In this document: positions 1-7,093 of the stretch, one piece after another
Numbering within the stretch: the first letter of the stretch is position 1
Layout: each line of letters begins with the position of its first letter
Assembly: GCA_964450355.1 (NCBI GenBank)
Contig: CAYVDH010000067.1
Location: forward strand, 1 to 17,192
From: CAYVDH01 sp964450355
Lineage (GTDB): Bacteria > Bacteroidota > Bacteroidia > NS11-12g > UBA955
Direction: 5' to 3'
Length of the DNA stretch: 17,192 nucleotides
Notes under the pieces: generated by a model
Database searches by the model: none
Seen by the model: the letters and a program-made list of their open reading frames with translations, nothing else
Told to the model about the DNA's origin: nothing
Made by a program: the position numbers and the translations under genes

Positions 1-7
1 GGAATAA

Positions 8-1123
8 TTAAATTAAATCTACAATGATTTTAGCGTTGTGTAAATTGCTAAATCCTTTTTCATTTAAAATTTTTTCTCTTGCTTTTATGTCCTCATTCGA
101 AAATTCTTTTTGCCATAATAGATTGATTTGTTGAATACACATTTCATCGGTTTCCGAAAGGTGGCACAAGGCCTCTAATCCTGTGTTTTCAATCATCTTG
201 TTGTTTACAACACAATGTTTTCCTGAATACAACGCATTCAATAATTTCAATTTAATACCTGTTCCTTGAAATGTAAACAATACATTGATTTGAGCTTCAC
301 TTATGGCATTATTAATGGTGTGATTGTCCCAATCATCTTTTAATGAAATGTGTTGATACATCGAACACAGTTTTTGTAATTCTTTGCTTGGATTATTTCC
401 AGCTATGATGATAGGAATTTGAAGGTATTTAAAAACATGATTAACTAAATGAATAGCCGCAAAATTGTTTTCGCCAACAGATAAATTACCGTGGTATAAA
501 ATGAATTTGCCAATTCCTGACTTGATATTCACTTGGTCGTTGCCATGAAAAGCAGATACTAATTCAGTATTAAAACCTTTGCCTTTGTAATGTAAATAGT
601 CGTTGTAAGATATACTCAATAAACATTGTGCATGTTTTAATTTTTTCTCATACATTTTTAAATTATCAGATTCATTCCTAAAAAAATATTTTTTAAAATA
701 GTTGGATTCAACCAATTCAAGGTTTTTATAATATTCGTGTTCAATGTTATGAGTTCTTACCATTTTAAATCTATTTTTTAATTTGGGATGATTTAAAAAA
801 TAAGTGCTGTGTATTCCTTCAAATAGGATAGGGTGTTTGTCTAACAACAAATTGTCTAATAAGGCTTCATTGTTTCTTGTTTTTACAATGTAAGGCATGT
901 CGCCTATAAAAGGATTTACGTATTTGCTGCGGTTGTAATAAATGACTTTAGTGCAGATTTTATTCAATTCAGATTGTTCGTCTCTGCCGTATTTAAAACA
1001 ATGTAGAATGATGTTGACGCCTAATTTATGTAACCATTTTAATTTAAAATAAATGTCTATTACTCCACCATAGTTAGCAGGAAATGGAACATCAAAGGAT
1101 ATGACATGAAGTGATTTTTTCAA
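8..1123 (-). CDS. GT-B fold glycosyltransferase (group 1/GT4-like)
   Basis: This 371-residue protein has the two-domain layout of GT-B glycosyltransferases that move a sugar from an activated donor to a growing cell-surface glycan at the inner face of the membrane. The N-terminal domain opens with the glycine-containing loop VPFPANYGGV (about residues 12-21). The C-terminal donor domain begins at LYHGNLSVGENN and carries a helix KLLNALYSGKHCVVN where GT4 enzymes keep their nucleotide-sugar contacts. Donor and acceptor cannot be read from sequence. The start is TTG at 1121-1123 inside a TTGA overlap with the TGA stop of the upstream glycosyltransferase, so translation is probably coupled. The next in-frame ATG is about 75 residues in and would delete the conserved N-terminal loop, so TTG is the credible start. 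It is the last gene of a recQ-GT-GT run within the window. Confidence 0.85.
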   Translation of the reverse strand: MKKSLHVISFDVPFPANYGGVIDIYFKLKWLHKLGVNIILHCFKYGRDEQSELNKICTKVIYYNRSKYVNPFIGDMPYIVKTRNNEALLDNLLLDKHPILFEGIHSTYFLNHPKLKNRFKMVRTHNIEHEYYKNLELVESNYFKKYFFRNESDNLKMYEKKLKHAQCLLSISYNDYLHYKGKGFNTELVSAFHGNDQVNIKSGIGKFILYHGNLSVGENNFAAIHLVNHVFKYLQIPIIIAGNNPSKELQKLCSMYQHISLKDDWDNHTINNAISEAQINVLFTFQGTGIKLKLLNALYSGKHCVVNNKMIENTGLEALCHLSETDEMCIQQINLLWQKEFSNEDIKAREKILNEKGFSNLHNAKIIVDLI

Positions 1124-2211
1124 AAATTCAAATATATGTTTTTTAATTTTAATTCCTCAATTCCCCAATTTAATTCATTCTTAGCTTGTTTACAATTGGT
1201 AATAAATTCATTGTAATAAGCGGTGTTGTTTTTCATCTCTACAAGCATGTCATTCAATTTTTCCTGACTAAATGGAATACAAACTCCTGTTTTATAGGTG
1301 TTATTTAAATTTTGATATTCTATAAACTCACTTGAAATGGAAGGTATCTCAGCTTGTATGTAATCGAAAAATTTATTACTTAACGATAATTTATAACTTT
1401 TGCCTATAGGTTCTAATAAGTTGTATCCAACATGGCATTGTTGTGTCAGTTTTTTTAACTCTAAAGGACTTAATAATCCCACAAAATTAAGGTTAGTAAT
1501 TCCTTTGCTCAGCCACCTTAATTGTTGACTCAAATCACCTTCTCCAGCAATGATACAACAAATGTCATGGTGGTTTTTAATGGTTTTAATTAACAATTCA
1601 AGACCTCTTCCTTTATTTAATGCCCCTTGATAAATGATTGTAAAAACAGGAAATTTGTTTTCAGTTATTTCGGATTTATCGGGTACATTTCTTATCACTT
1701 CAAATCTTTTCTGGTATTCTTTTGTTAATTCAATTGCCAAGGAGTCAGAGACAGTATAACACGTTTTACTTTGCATAACCCCTAATTTAGTGATGTTATG
1801 CCAAATCCATTTTTTTATTGTTTTTTTTTCTAATTCAGGTACTTCTTTAAAAAATTCATGGGCATCGAACACCAGTGGTTTTCTTTTGATGATTGAAAGA
1901 AAAGTAAAAGCCATTAAAGTATCTGAATCTACTGCATTGTAAACATCTGTGTTACATTTAATCAGTTTATAAATTAATTTTAAATTGTAAATGAAATAAA
2001 ATAGAATTCCTGATTTTATTTTAGTGTTCAAGCTAATGCATTTAAAAGCATAATCTGTAGTTGACAATTTGGAACTTTCATTTTTGAAATACTGACGATA
2101 ATACAAGGTGACATCATGCCATTTTGATAGGCTTGTAGCAATTCTTTGCATTCTTTGATCAGTTGCAATGTTACCTGTAATAGCTATGATTATTTTTGTT
2201 CGCTGTTCCAT
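1120..2211 (-). CDS. GT4-family glycosyltransferase
   Basis: This 363-residue GT-B glycosyltransferase is probably retaining and cytoplasmic or peripheral to the membrane. It starts with the strand-loop IIIAITGNIATDQRMQRIA (residues 7-25), the typical acceptor-domain opening of Bacteroidota GT4 proteins. FDAHEFFKEVPEL (about 115-127) supplies the conserved histidine. The donor domain begins at IIYQGALNKGRGLELL and includes IIAGEGDL. The usual E-x7-E region appears as SNKFFDYIQAEIP, with Asp (about D283) where many relatives have Glu. The ATG at 2209-2211 lies inside the end of recQ, giving a 22-bp out-of-frame overlap. The stop overlaps the next glycosyltransferase by 4 bp. Polysaccharide assembly is inferred from the family and from the flippase, Wzz and Wzy genes across the divergent promoter. 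The exact sugar is unknown. Confidence 0.88.
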   Translation of the reverse strand: MEQRTKIIIAITGNIATDQRMQRIATSLSKWHDVTLYYRQYFKNESSKLSTTDYAFKCISLNTKIKSGILFYFIYNLKLIYKLIKCNTDVYNAVDSDTLMAFTFLSIIKRKPLVFDAHEFFKEVPELEKKTIKKWIWHNITKLGVMQSKTCYTVSDSLAIELTKEYQKRFEVIRNVPDKSEITENKFPVFTIIYQGALNKGRGLELLIKTIKNHHDICCIIAGEGDLSQQLRWLSKGITNLNFVGLLSPLELKKLTQQCHVGYNLLEPIGKSYKLSLSNKFFDYIQAEIPSISSEFIEYQNLNNTYKTGVCIPFSQEKLNDMLVEMKNNTAYYNEFITNCKQAKNELNWGIEELKLKNIYLNF

Positions 2212-4106
2212 ATTAAGTGCCCTTCGCTGTTTTTTAAAATGATGTGTTCATCCAACATCCAACGCATGGTATTGATGTACTCGTTTGCAATATCGCCTTC
2301 TACATACTGTTTTAAATTCATTAATGTTATTTGATGTTGTTGCAATAAGGTTTTAATTTCATGTTGGTATTTTAAATACGATTCTTTTTTTAAATTTTGT
2401 CTTTTTTTATTGATGCAAACATCGCAATTTCCACAATCTTTGTTATTCTTTTCGTCAAAATAATTAACTAAAATTAGGTTTCTACATCGGTCGCTGTTGG
2501 TGACATATTTCTTCACTGAATCTTGTTTTTTCAAATACCTTTCTTTTAGGAAATTCAATTTATTTGTATTAAAGTCTATGCTTATAAATCGGTTTTCTAA
2601 TAATACAATTTTTGAAACTCCCGATTGTTGAACGTAATCTACCAAGTTGTTTTTATGTAATTTCATTAGCCATTCTTTTACCCAAAGTTCAGTTTTATTT
2701 AATCGTTGAGCAATTTCCCTTTCATAAATATTGGTGTAAAAATCAAATAAACCTCCATAAGAACGCAATAAAACTTTAGACAAGGCATCAATTTCATTGT
2801 TTTTTAATTGCCAATCATACAAAGTTTCATAATTTACAATGAACCTCATACGCGATGGTGTCCACACTGAATCAGAAAACTGAAAATAGGCTTCTTGTTC
2901 AAGCAATTGCAATACTGGATATATTTTAGTAGGGACCAATTGGTAGGCTTCACAAAATTTATTGATTTCAAAATCATGAATTTCATTTTTGCCTGAACCT
3001 ACAGCAATTTTCAAATAATTATTGATGAGTTCATACGTTGCATTTATTGTTTTTTTATCTGGGAACTTCAAGTTGAAATGGAATTCATCTTGATTAAAAT
3101 CAGAAGGGTGAAACAACAAAATACAATATGAAAATTCATTGTCTCTGCCTGCTCTTCCAGCTTCTTGATAATAGGCTTCTAATGATTCAGGCTTTTGTTC
3201 ATGGATTACAAATCTGACATTGGGCTTATCAATGCCCATACCAAAAGCATTGGTGCACACCATCACTTTTAATTTGTCTTGTTTCCAATGTTCTTGTTTT
3301 TCATTTCGTTCATTGGCTTGTATTCCAGCGTGATAAAAGTCTGAAACCACTCCATTTTGATTGAGGAAATGGCTGATGTCCATTGTTTTTTTACGGGTAT
3401 TAACATATACTAAACCAGTTCCTTTGAGTTTTTTGCATAAGCTCAATATTTTTTCTAATTTATTTTCTGTTTTTAAAACAACATAGCTTAGGTTGTTTCG
3501 TACAAAACTTTTAGAGAATACAGTAGGTTTCTTTAAATCAAGTTTTTCTTTTATGTCTTTAATCACTTCAGAAGTAGCCGTTGCAGTAAGGGCAATTTTA
3601 GGGATGTCATTAAAGTAGGAGTAAAACTGAGGAATGTGCAAATAACTGGGTCTGAAATCAAATCCCCATTGAGAGATGCAATGAGCTTCGTCTATTGCAA
3701 TCATAGATAAAGGGATGTTGCGGGCGTAATCGATAAATTGTTTGCTGTTGAGCCTTTCAGGCGACACATATAAAAATTTGTATTTGCCATTGATGCAATT
3801 TTCTAGTTCAAATTGCATTTCACGTTGACTCATGCCATTGTATAAAGCCAACGCTTGAATGTTTCTGGCTTTTAAGTTTTCCACTTGGTCTTTCATTAAT
3901 GCAATGAGTGGCGATATGACAATGCAAACGCCTTGAAGCATCAGAGCAGGGACTTGAAAACAAATGGATTTACCACCACCTGTAGGCAACAAAGCAATGG
4001 TGTCTTTTTTTGCAATTACATTTTCAACAATTTCTTTTTGTAAAGGTCTGAATTTGTCGTAACCAAAATAGTGTAGCAAGGTTTTTTCAGATTCAGACAA
4101 ATTCAT
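2190..4106 (-). CDS. recQ: RecQ-family ATP-dependent DNA helicase
   Basis: This 638-residue superfamily 2, 3'-5' DNA helicase is expected to act in recombination and fork repair. Visible motifs (numbered from the ATG) are FGYDKFRPLQ (motif 0, about 14-23), TGGGKS (Walker A, 42-47), DEAH (139-142), LTATAT (motif III, about 173-178) and QEAGRAGRD (motif VI, 314-322). Four zinc-ligand cysteines, CX16CX2CX2C, fall at about 541, 558, 561 and 564. They lie some 220 residues after motif VI instead of directly after it as in E. coli RecQ. The intervening region looks winged-helix-like and there is no obvious HRDC domain. I placed the start at ATG 4104-4106. An in-frame TTG ten codons upstream adds a tail unlike the family. 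The 3' end overlaps the next glycosyltransferase by 22 bp in another frame, so recQ heads an apparent operon. Confidence 0.93.
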   Translation of the reverse strand: MNLSESEKTLLHYFGYDKFRPLQKEIVENVIAKKDTIALLPTGGGKSICFQVPALMLQGVCIVISPLIALMKDQVENLKARNIQALALYNGMSQREMQFELENCINGKYKFLYVSPERLNSKQFIDYARNIPLSMIAIDEAHCISQWGFDFRPSYLHIPQFYSYFNDIPKIALTATATSEVIKDIKEKLDLKKPTVFSKSFVRNNLSYVVLKTENKLEKILSLCKKLKGTGLVYVNTRKKTMDISHFLNQNGVVSDFYHAGIQANERNEKQEHWKQDKLKVMVCTNAFGMGIDKPNVRFVIHEQKPESLEAYYQEAGRAGRDNEFSYCILLFHPSDFNQDEFHFNLKFPDKKTINATYELINNYLKIAVGSGKNEIHDFEINKFCEAYQLVPTKIYPVLQLLEQEAYFQFSDSVWTPSRMRFIVNYETLYDWQLKNNEIDALSKVLLRSYGGLFDFYTNIYEREIAQRLNKTELWVKEWLMKLHKNNLVDYVQQSGVSKIVLLENRFISIDFNTNKLNFLKERYLKKQDSVKKYVTNSDRCRNLILVNYFDEKNNKDCGNCDVCINKKRQNLKKESYLKYQHEIKTLLQQHQITLMNLKQYVEGDIANEYINTMRWMLDEHIILKNSEGHLIWNSEQK

Positions 4107-4145
4107 TTTTGTACAATTTAAATTTAAAAGACGCAAAATAAAAAA

Positions 4146-4153
4146 TATATTTG
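4146..4153 (+). promoter_or_regulatory. Bacteroidota -7 promoter element (TATATTTG)
   Basis: TATATTTG matches the Bacteroidota -7 consensus TAnnTTTG exactly. It lies 7 nt before the ATG of the truncated haemoglobin, so the transcript is predicted to start at or next to the start codon. No convincing -33 TTG was found at the usual spacing. Confidence 0.55.
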
Positions 4154-4160
4154 CATAAAA

Positions 4161-4526
4161 ATGAAAAATGATATAAAAACATCAGAAGATATTGATGTGT
4201 GTATGCATGCCTTTTATCAAAAATTATTGAATGACGAATTGACTAAGCCCATTTTTGAATACCTTGATTTGACTAAACACATGCCTAAAATCATTGCTTT
4301 TTGGGAGTTTATATTGTTAGATAAAGAAGGATACAAAACCAATGTTTTTGAACAACACGTTCATCTGAATCTAGAAAAAAATCATTTCATTACTTGGTTA
4401 AGATACTTTAATGAAACCATAGATGAAATGTACGAAGGTGAAAAATGTGAAATGGCTAAACAACGCGCTTTGATGTTAGCCAATACCTTTTATTATAAAC
4501 TGAGTGGTGAATTTTATAGTTTTTAA
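4161..4526 (+). CDS. Group III truncated haemoglobin
   Basis: At 121 residues, this matches the length and motif pattern of group III (P-type) truncated globins, small cytoplasmic haem proteins linked to oxygen or nitric oxide chemistry. The early helix FYQKLLNDELTKPIF (18-32) and the AFWEFILL segment (46-53) are typical. The segment from H66 through HF (75-76) to WL (79-80) gives the H-x2-L-x-L-x3-HF-x2-WL pattern, so H66 is the likely proximal haem ligand, with H68 a second candidate. No signal peptide is present. A perfect -7 element ends 7 nt before the ATG. The stop lies only 2 nt before the flippase start, so the two are probably co-transcribed. That is an odd pairing functionally and may just reflect genome compaction. 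Family confidence is high; physiological role is inferred. Confidence 0.9.
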   Translation: MKNDIKTSEDIDVCMHAFYQKLLNDELTKPIFEYLDLTKHMPKIIAFWEFILLDKEGYKTNVFEQHVHLNLEKNHFITWLRYFNETIDEMYEGEKCEMAKQRALMLANTFYYKLSGEFYSF

Positions 4527-4528
4527 AA

Positions 4529-5965
4529 TTGAGTAAATTATTTTTAAAAAATATTGCATTAACTCAATTGTTAAACATCATCATCAAACCCATTTGGTTG
4601 TTGGTGATAGACAGGGTAGCTCAAAATGAATTAAGAGACGATTATTCCAGTTATTATACTGCATTGAATTTGGCCCTTATTTTTAATATTTTATTGGACA
4701 TTGGAATCCAAAATTTTAATCAAGCACAAGTTGCTTCAAATTCCAATTTTTTCAAAGTAAACATTAAGGCATTTGTTCGATTAAAGATTGTTTTATCTGC
4801 ATTTTTTTTTCTTGTAGTGGTATTGGTTGGCCTTTTATCAAAACATTCCATATCCTTGCTATTGCTGATTGCATTCAATCAAATACTAACATCTTTTGTG
4901 TTGTATTTCAGAAGTAATTTAAGCGGTTTGCATCTATTTACAATAGATAGTGTTCTCAGTGTCAGTGACAAAGGTATTGCGATTATAATTAGTGTTGTTT
5001 TTTATTTTACCAATTACAGAAGTATTTATGCGTTTATTTTAGCTCAATCCATAGGCTTGTTGATTTCTTTGCTTATTTCATTGAAATACAACATCACTTC
5101 CTATAAAAAGATAGAACGGAACAATGAACAAGTTCAAAATTCAATAAAACAATTGATTTTAAAAAGTTTACCTTTTGCTTTGTTGTTTGCATTGATGGGA
5201 TTGTACACCAGATTGGATGTAGCAATGATGCAATGGTTATTGCCAGATTATTTGTACCACAATGGAATATATGCTCAAAGTTTTAGGCTTTTAGATGCTG
5301 CTACCATGTTTGCAATGTTGTTTTCTGGTATATTGTTACCCATGTTCAGCCGATTAATTTCTGAAAACAAATCTGTTGTATCTTTGATTAACCTGTCTGG
5401 AGTAATGTTGTATGTTATATCCATTACTACTGTGATTATAGTGTGGTTGATGGGCGATAGGTTATTGAACTTACTTTATGATTTCAATGACGTAGAAGAT
5501 TTAAATTTGTCTTATAAAATATTCAAAAACATCATGTTGTGTTTTGTTCCAATGTGTTTGGTGTATGTTTTTGGTACTTTATTAACTGCCAAAGCAGACA
5601 TCAAAGCCATGAATGTATTTGCAATCATAGCCTTATTAACCAATTTGATTTTGAATTTTGTGTTTATTCCTCAATACCAATCACATGGGGCATCAATAAG
5701 TTCTGTCATTACACAGTTTGTTTTTGGATTTTTATGTTTATTCAGGTGTTTTTATTTATTTAAATTCAAATTAAATTGGTCTTTGTTAAATAAATTATTC
5801 GTCTTTACATTCTGTCAAATAGGGTTGGTGTTTTTTGTGAAATCTATTGATTTTATTGTTATTCCATTGATGATTATCGGTTTTACTTCCATTCTTTTTC
5901 CTTTTATATTGAAAATATTTACTGTGGATAAACTGAAAGAACTTTTACAAAAAAATGAACAATAA
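4529..5965 (+). CDS. Wzx-like polysaccharide flippase (MOP superfamily)
   Basis: This 478-residue integral membrane protein has about 12-14 hydrophobic segments. The N-terminus (MSKLFLKNIALTQLLNI) and the segment GILLPMFSRLISENKS are typical of MOP-superfamily oligosaccharide transporters, which flip undecaprenyl-linked repeat units to the periplasm. Charged loops separate paired helices, and a long cytoplasmic stretch near residues 190-210 (KKIERNNEQVQNS) divides the two halves. The start is TTG at 4529-4531, two nt after the globin stop. No in-frame ATG occurs in roughly the first 200 residues, so TTG or an adjacent non-ATG codon must be used. The downstream Wzz and Wzy genes support a Wzx/Wzy-type pathway, although they have their own promoter-like element. 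A MATE drug exporter is the main alternative but fits the context less well. Confidence 0.85.
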   Translation: MSKLFLKNIALTQLLNIIIKPIWLLVIDRVAQNELRDDYSSYYTALNLALIFNILLDIGIQNFNQAQVASNSNFFKVNIKAFVRLKIVLSAFFFLVVVLVGLLSKHSISLLLLIAFNQILTSFVLYFRSNLSGLHLFTIDSVLSVSDKGIAIIISVVFYFTNYRSIYAFILAQSIGLLISLLISLKYNITSYKKIERNNEQVQNSIKQLILKSLPFALLFALMGLYTRLDVAMMQWLLPDYLYHNGIYAQSFRLLDAATMFAMLFSGILLPMFSRLISENKSVVSLINLSGVMLYVISITTVIIVWLMGDRLLNLLYDFNDVEDLNLSYKIFKNIMLCFVPMCLVYVFGTLLTAKADIKAMNVFAIIALLTNLILNFVFIPQYQSHGASISSVITQFVFGFLCLFRCFYLFKFKLNWSLLNKLFVFTFCQIGLVFFVKSIDFIVIPLMIIGFTSILFPFILKIFTVDKLKELLQKNEQ

Positions 5966-6007
5966 TTTTCTTTAAAATTGATTGTATCCAAACTCTTATT
6001 AATTTCT

Positions 6008-6015
6008 TATTTTTG
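6008..6015 (+). promoter_or_regulatory. Bacteroidota -7 promoter element (TATTTTTG) before wzz-like gene
   Basis: TATTTTTG matches TAnnTTTG. A TTG at 5982-5984 sits 23 nt upstream, at the wide end of the spacing allowed for Bacteroidota -33/-7 promoters. The element ends 24 nt before the ATG at 6040, leaving a short 5' leader, unlike the other promoters in the window. It suggests that the wzz-wzy pair can be transcribed independently of globin-flippase. Confidence 0.5.
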
Positions 6016-6039
6016 CCAACTTATTAAAAATACAGCAGA

Positions 6040-7068
6040 ATGACCGAAAATAAAGAATTTGTAGAATCAGGAATTTATGGAAGCAATGGATTAATTACAT
6101 TTAAAGATGTAATTGATTTATTTATCAGATGGAAAAAACAATTATTATATGTTGCCATAGCTTCTGTAGTTGTATCCGCTATTGTCTCTTTTTTACTTAC
6201 CCCCAAATACAAATCTACAGTTATCTTTTATCCTACAACTAATAACTCCATAAGTAATGCTTTATTAACTGATTTATCCCAAAGACAAAAAGACCCATTA
6301 GAATTTGGGGAAGAAGAAGAAGCTGAAAAAGCACTACAAATACTACAATCTGCAAGGTTGACTGAAAGGTTGGTTCGCAATTTTAACTTAATGAAACATT
6401 ATAAAATTGACGAAAATAGCCCACTTAAAAATACCATTTTACAGAAAAAAATTGACAACAACATTTCCTTCAGTAGAACAAGGTATTTGTCAATCAAAAT
6501 AGATGTATTAGACGAGGACCCAAAAAAAGCTGCTGATATAGCTAATGGAGTATCTAATTTATACGATACAATTAAAAATGAAATACAACAAGAGGTTGCA
6601 GTGCCTGCATTAGCTATCATGAAAAGAGCATTACAAGCTAAAGAAAACGAAGTAAATCAAATTAAAGCTGATATTTTAAAAATTGGTGAAAATGGAGTAA
6701 CTAACTACGAAGAGCAATCTAGAGCTTTGGCTGAGGAAATTTACAAAGCAAGATCTAAAGGAACTCAAAAACAAATTGATGATTTAATGGCTCAACAAAA
6801 AGAATTGGTGTCTTTTGGTGGACAATTTACCTCACTAACAGAAACATTGCAATTGGAATTGGATAAATTGTCGGATTTAAAAGCAAAATATGAAAAAGCC
6901 GAAGTAGATGTAAAAGAACGATTAACGAACAAGTTTACTGTTAGTTCAGGGTCGCCTGCAGAGCAGCGTTCTTACCCTGTAAGAAAGTTAATTGTTTTGT
7001 TTTCATTGATTGGTTCTGTCATTATTTCTGCCTTGTTTTTTGCAATTTACGAGAAAATAAAAAAGTAG
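6040..7068 (+). CDS. Wzz/PCP-type polysaccharide chain-length determinant
   Basis: This 342-residue inner-membrane protein has the polysaccharide co-polymerase layout. A short cytoplasmic N-terminus (LITFKDVIDLFIRWKKQLL) leads into a first membrane helix (about 35-53), then PKYKSTVIFYPTTNN, a long charged periplasmic helical and coiled-coil region (about 70-305), and a C-terminal helix after SYPVRKLIVLFSLIGSV (about 318-336). The proline-containing PVRK segment before the last helix is characteristic. It ends in KIKK with no cytoplasmic tyrosine-kinase domain, so it is an O-antigen-type PCP and not a fused BY-kinase. It probably sets polymer length with the Wzy-like protein encoded 25 nt downstream. 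The ATG start is supported by an upstream -7 element. Codon use is A-richer than in the neighbouring membrane genes, as expected for a lysine- and glutamate-rich protein. Confidence 0.85.
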   Translation: MTENKEFVESGIYGSNGLITFKDVIDLFIRWKKQLLYVAIASVVVSAIVSFLLTPKYKSTVIFYPTTNNSISNALLTDLSQRQKDPLEFGEEEEAEKALQILQSARLTERLVRNFNLMKHYKIDENSPLKNTILQKKIDNNISFSRTRYLSIKIDVLDEDPKKAADIANGVSNLYDTIKNEIQQEVAVPALAIMKRALQAKENEVNQIKADILKIGENGVTNYEEQSRALAEEIYKARSKGTQKQIDDLMAQQKELVSFGGQFTSLTETLQLELDKLSDLKAKYEKAEVDVKERLTNKFTVSSGSPAEQRSYPVRKLIVLFSLIGSVIISALFFAIYEKIKK

Positions 7069-7093
7069 ATTCATTAAAAAAGCGATTGACATA

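Noticed and set aside
4107..4136. Upstream TTG start for RecQ adding ten residues
   Set aside because: The added residues do not resemble the family N-terminus, and the ATG at 4106 directly precedes the helicase motif 0 region.
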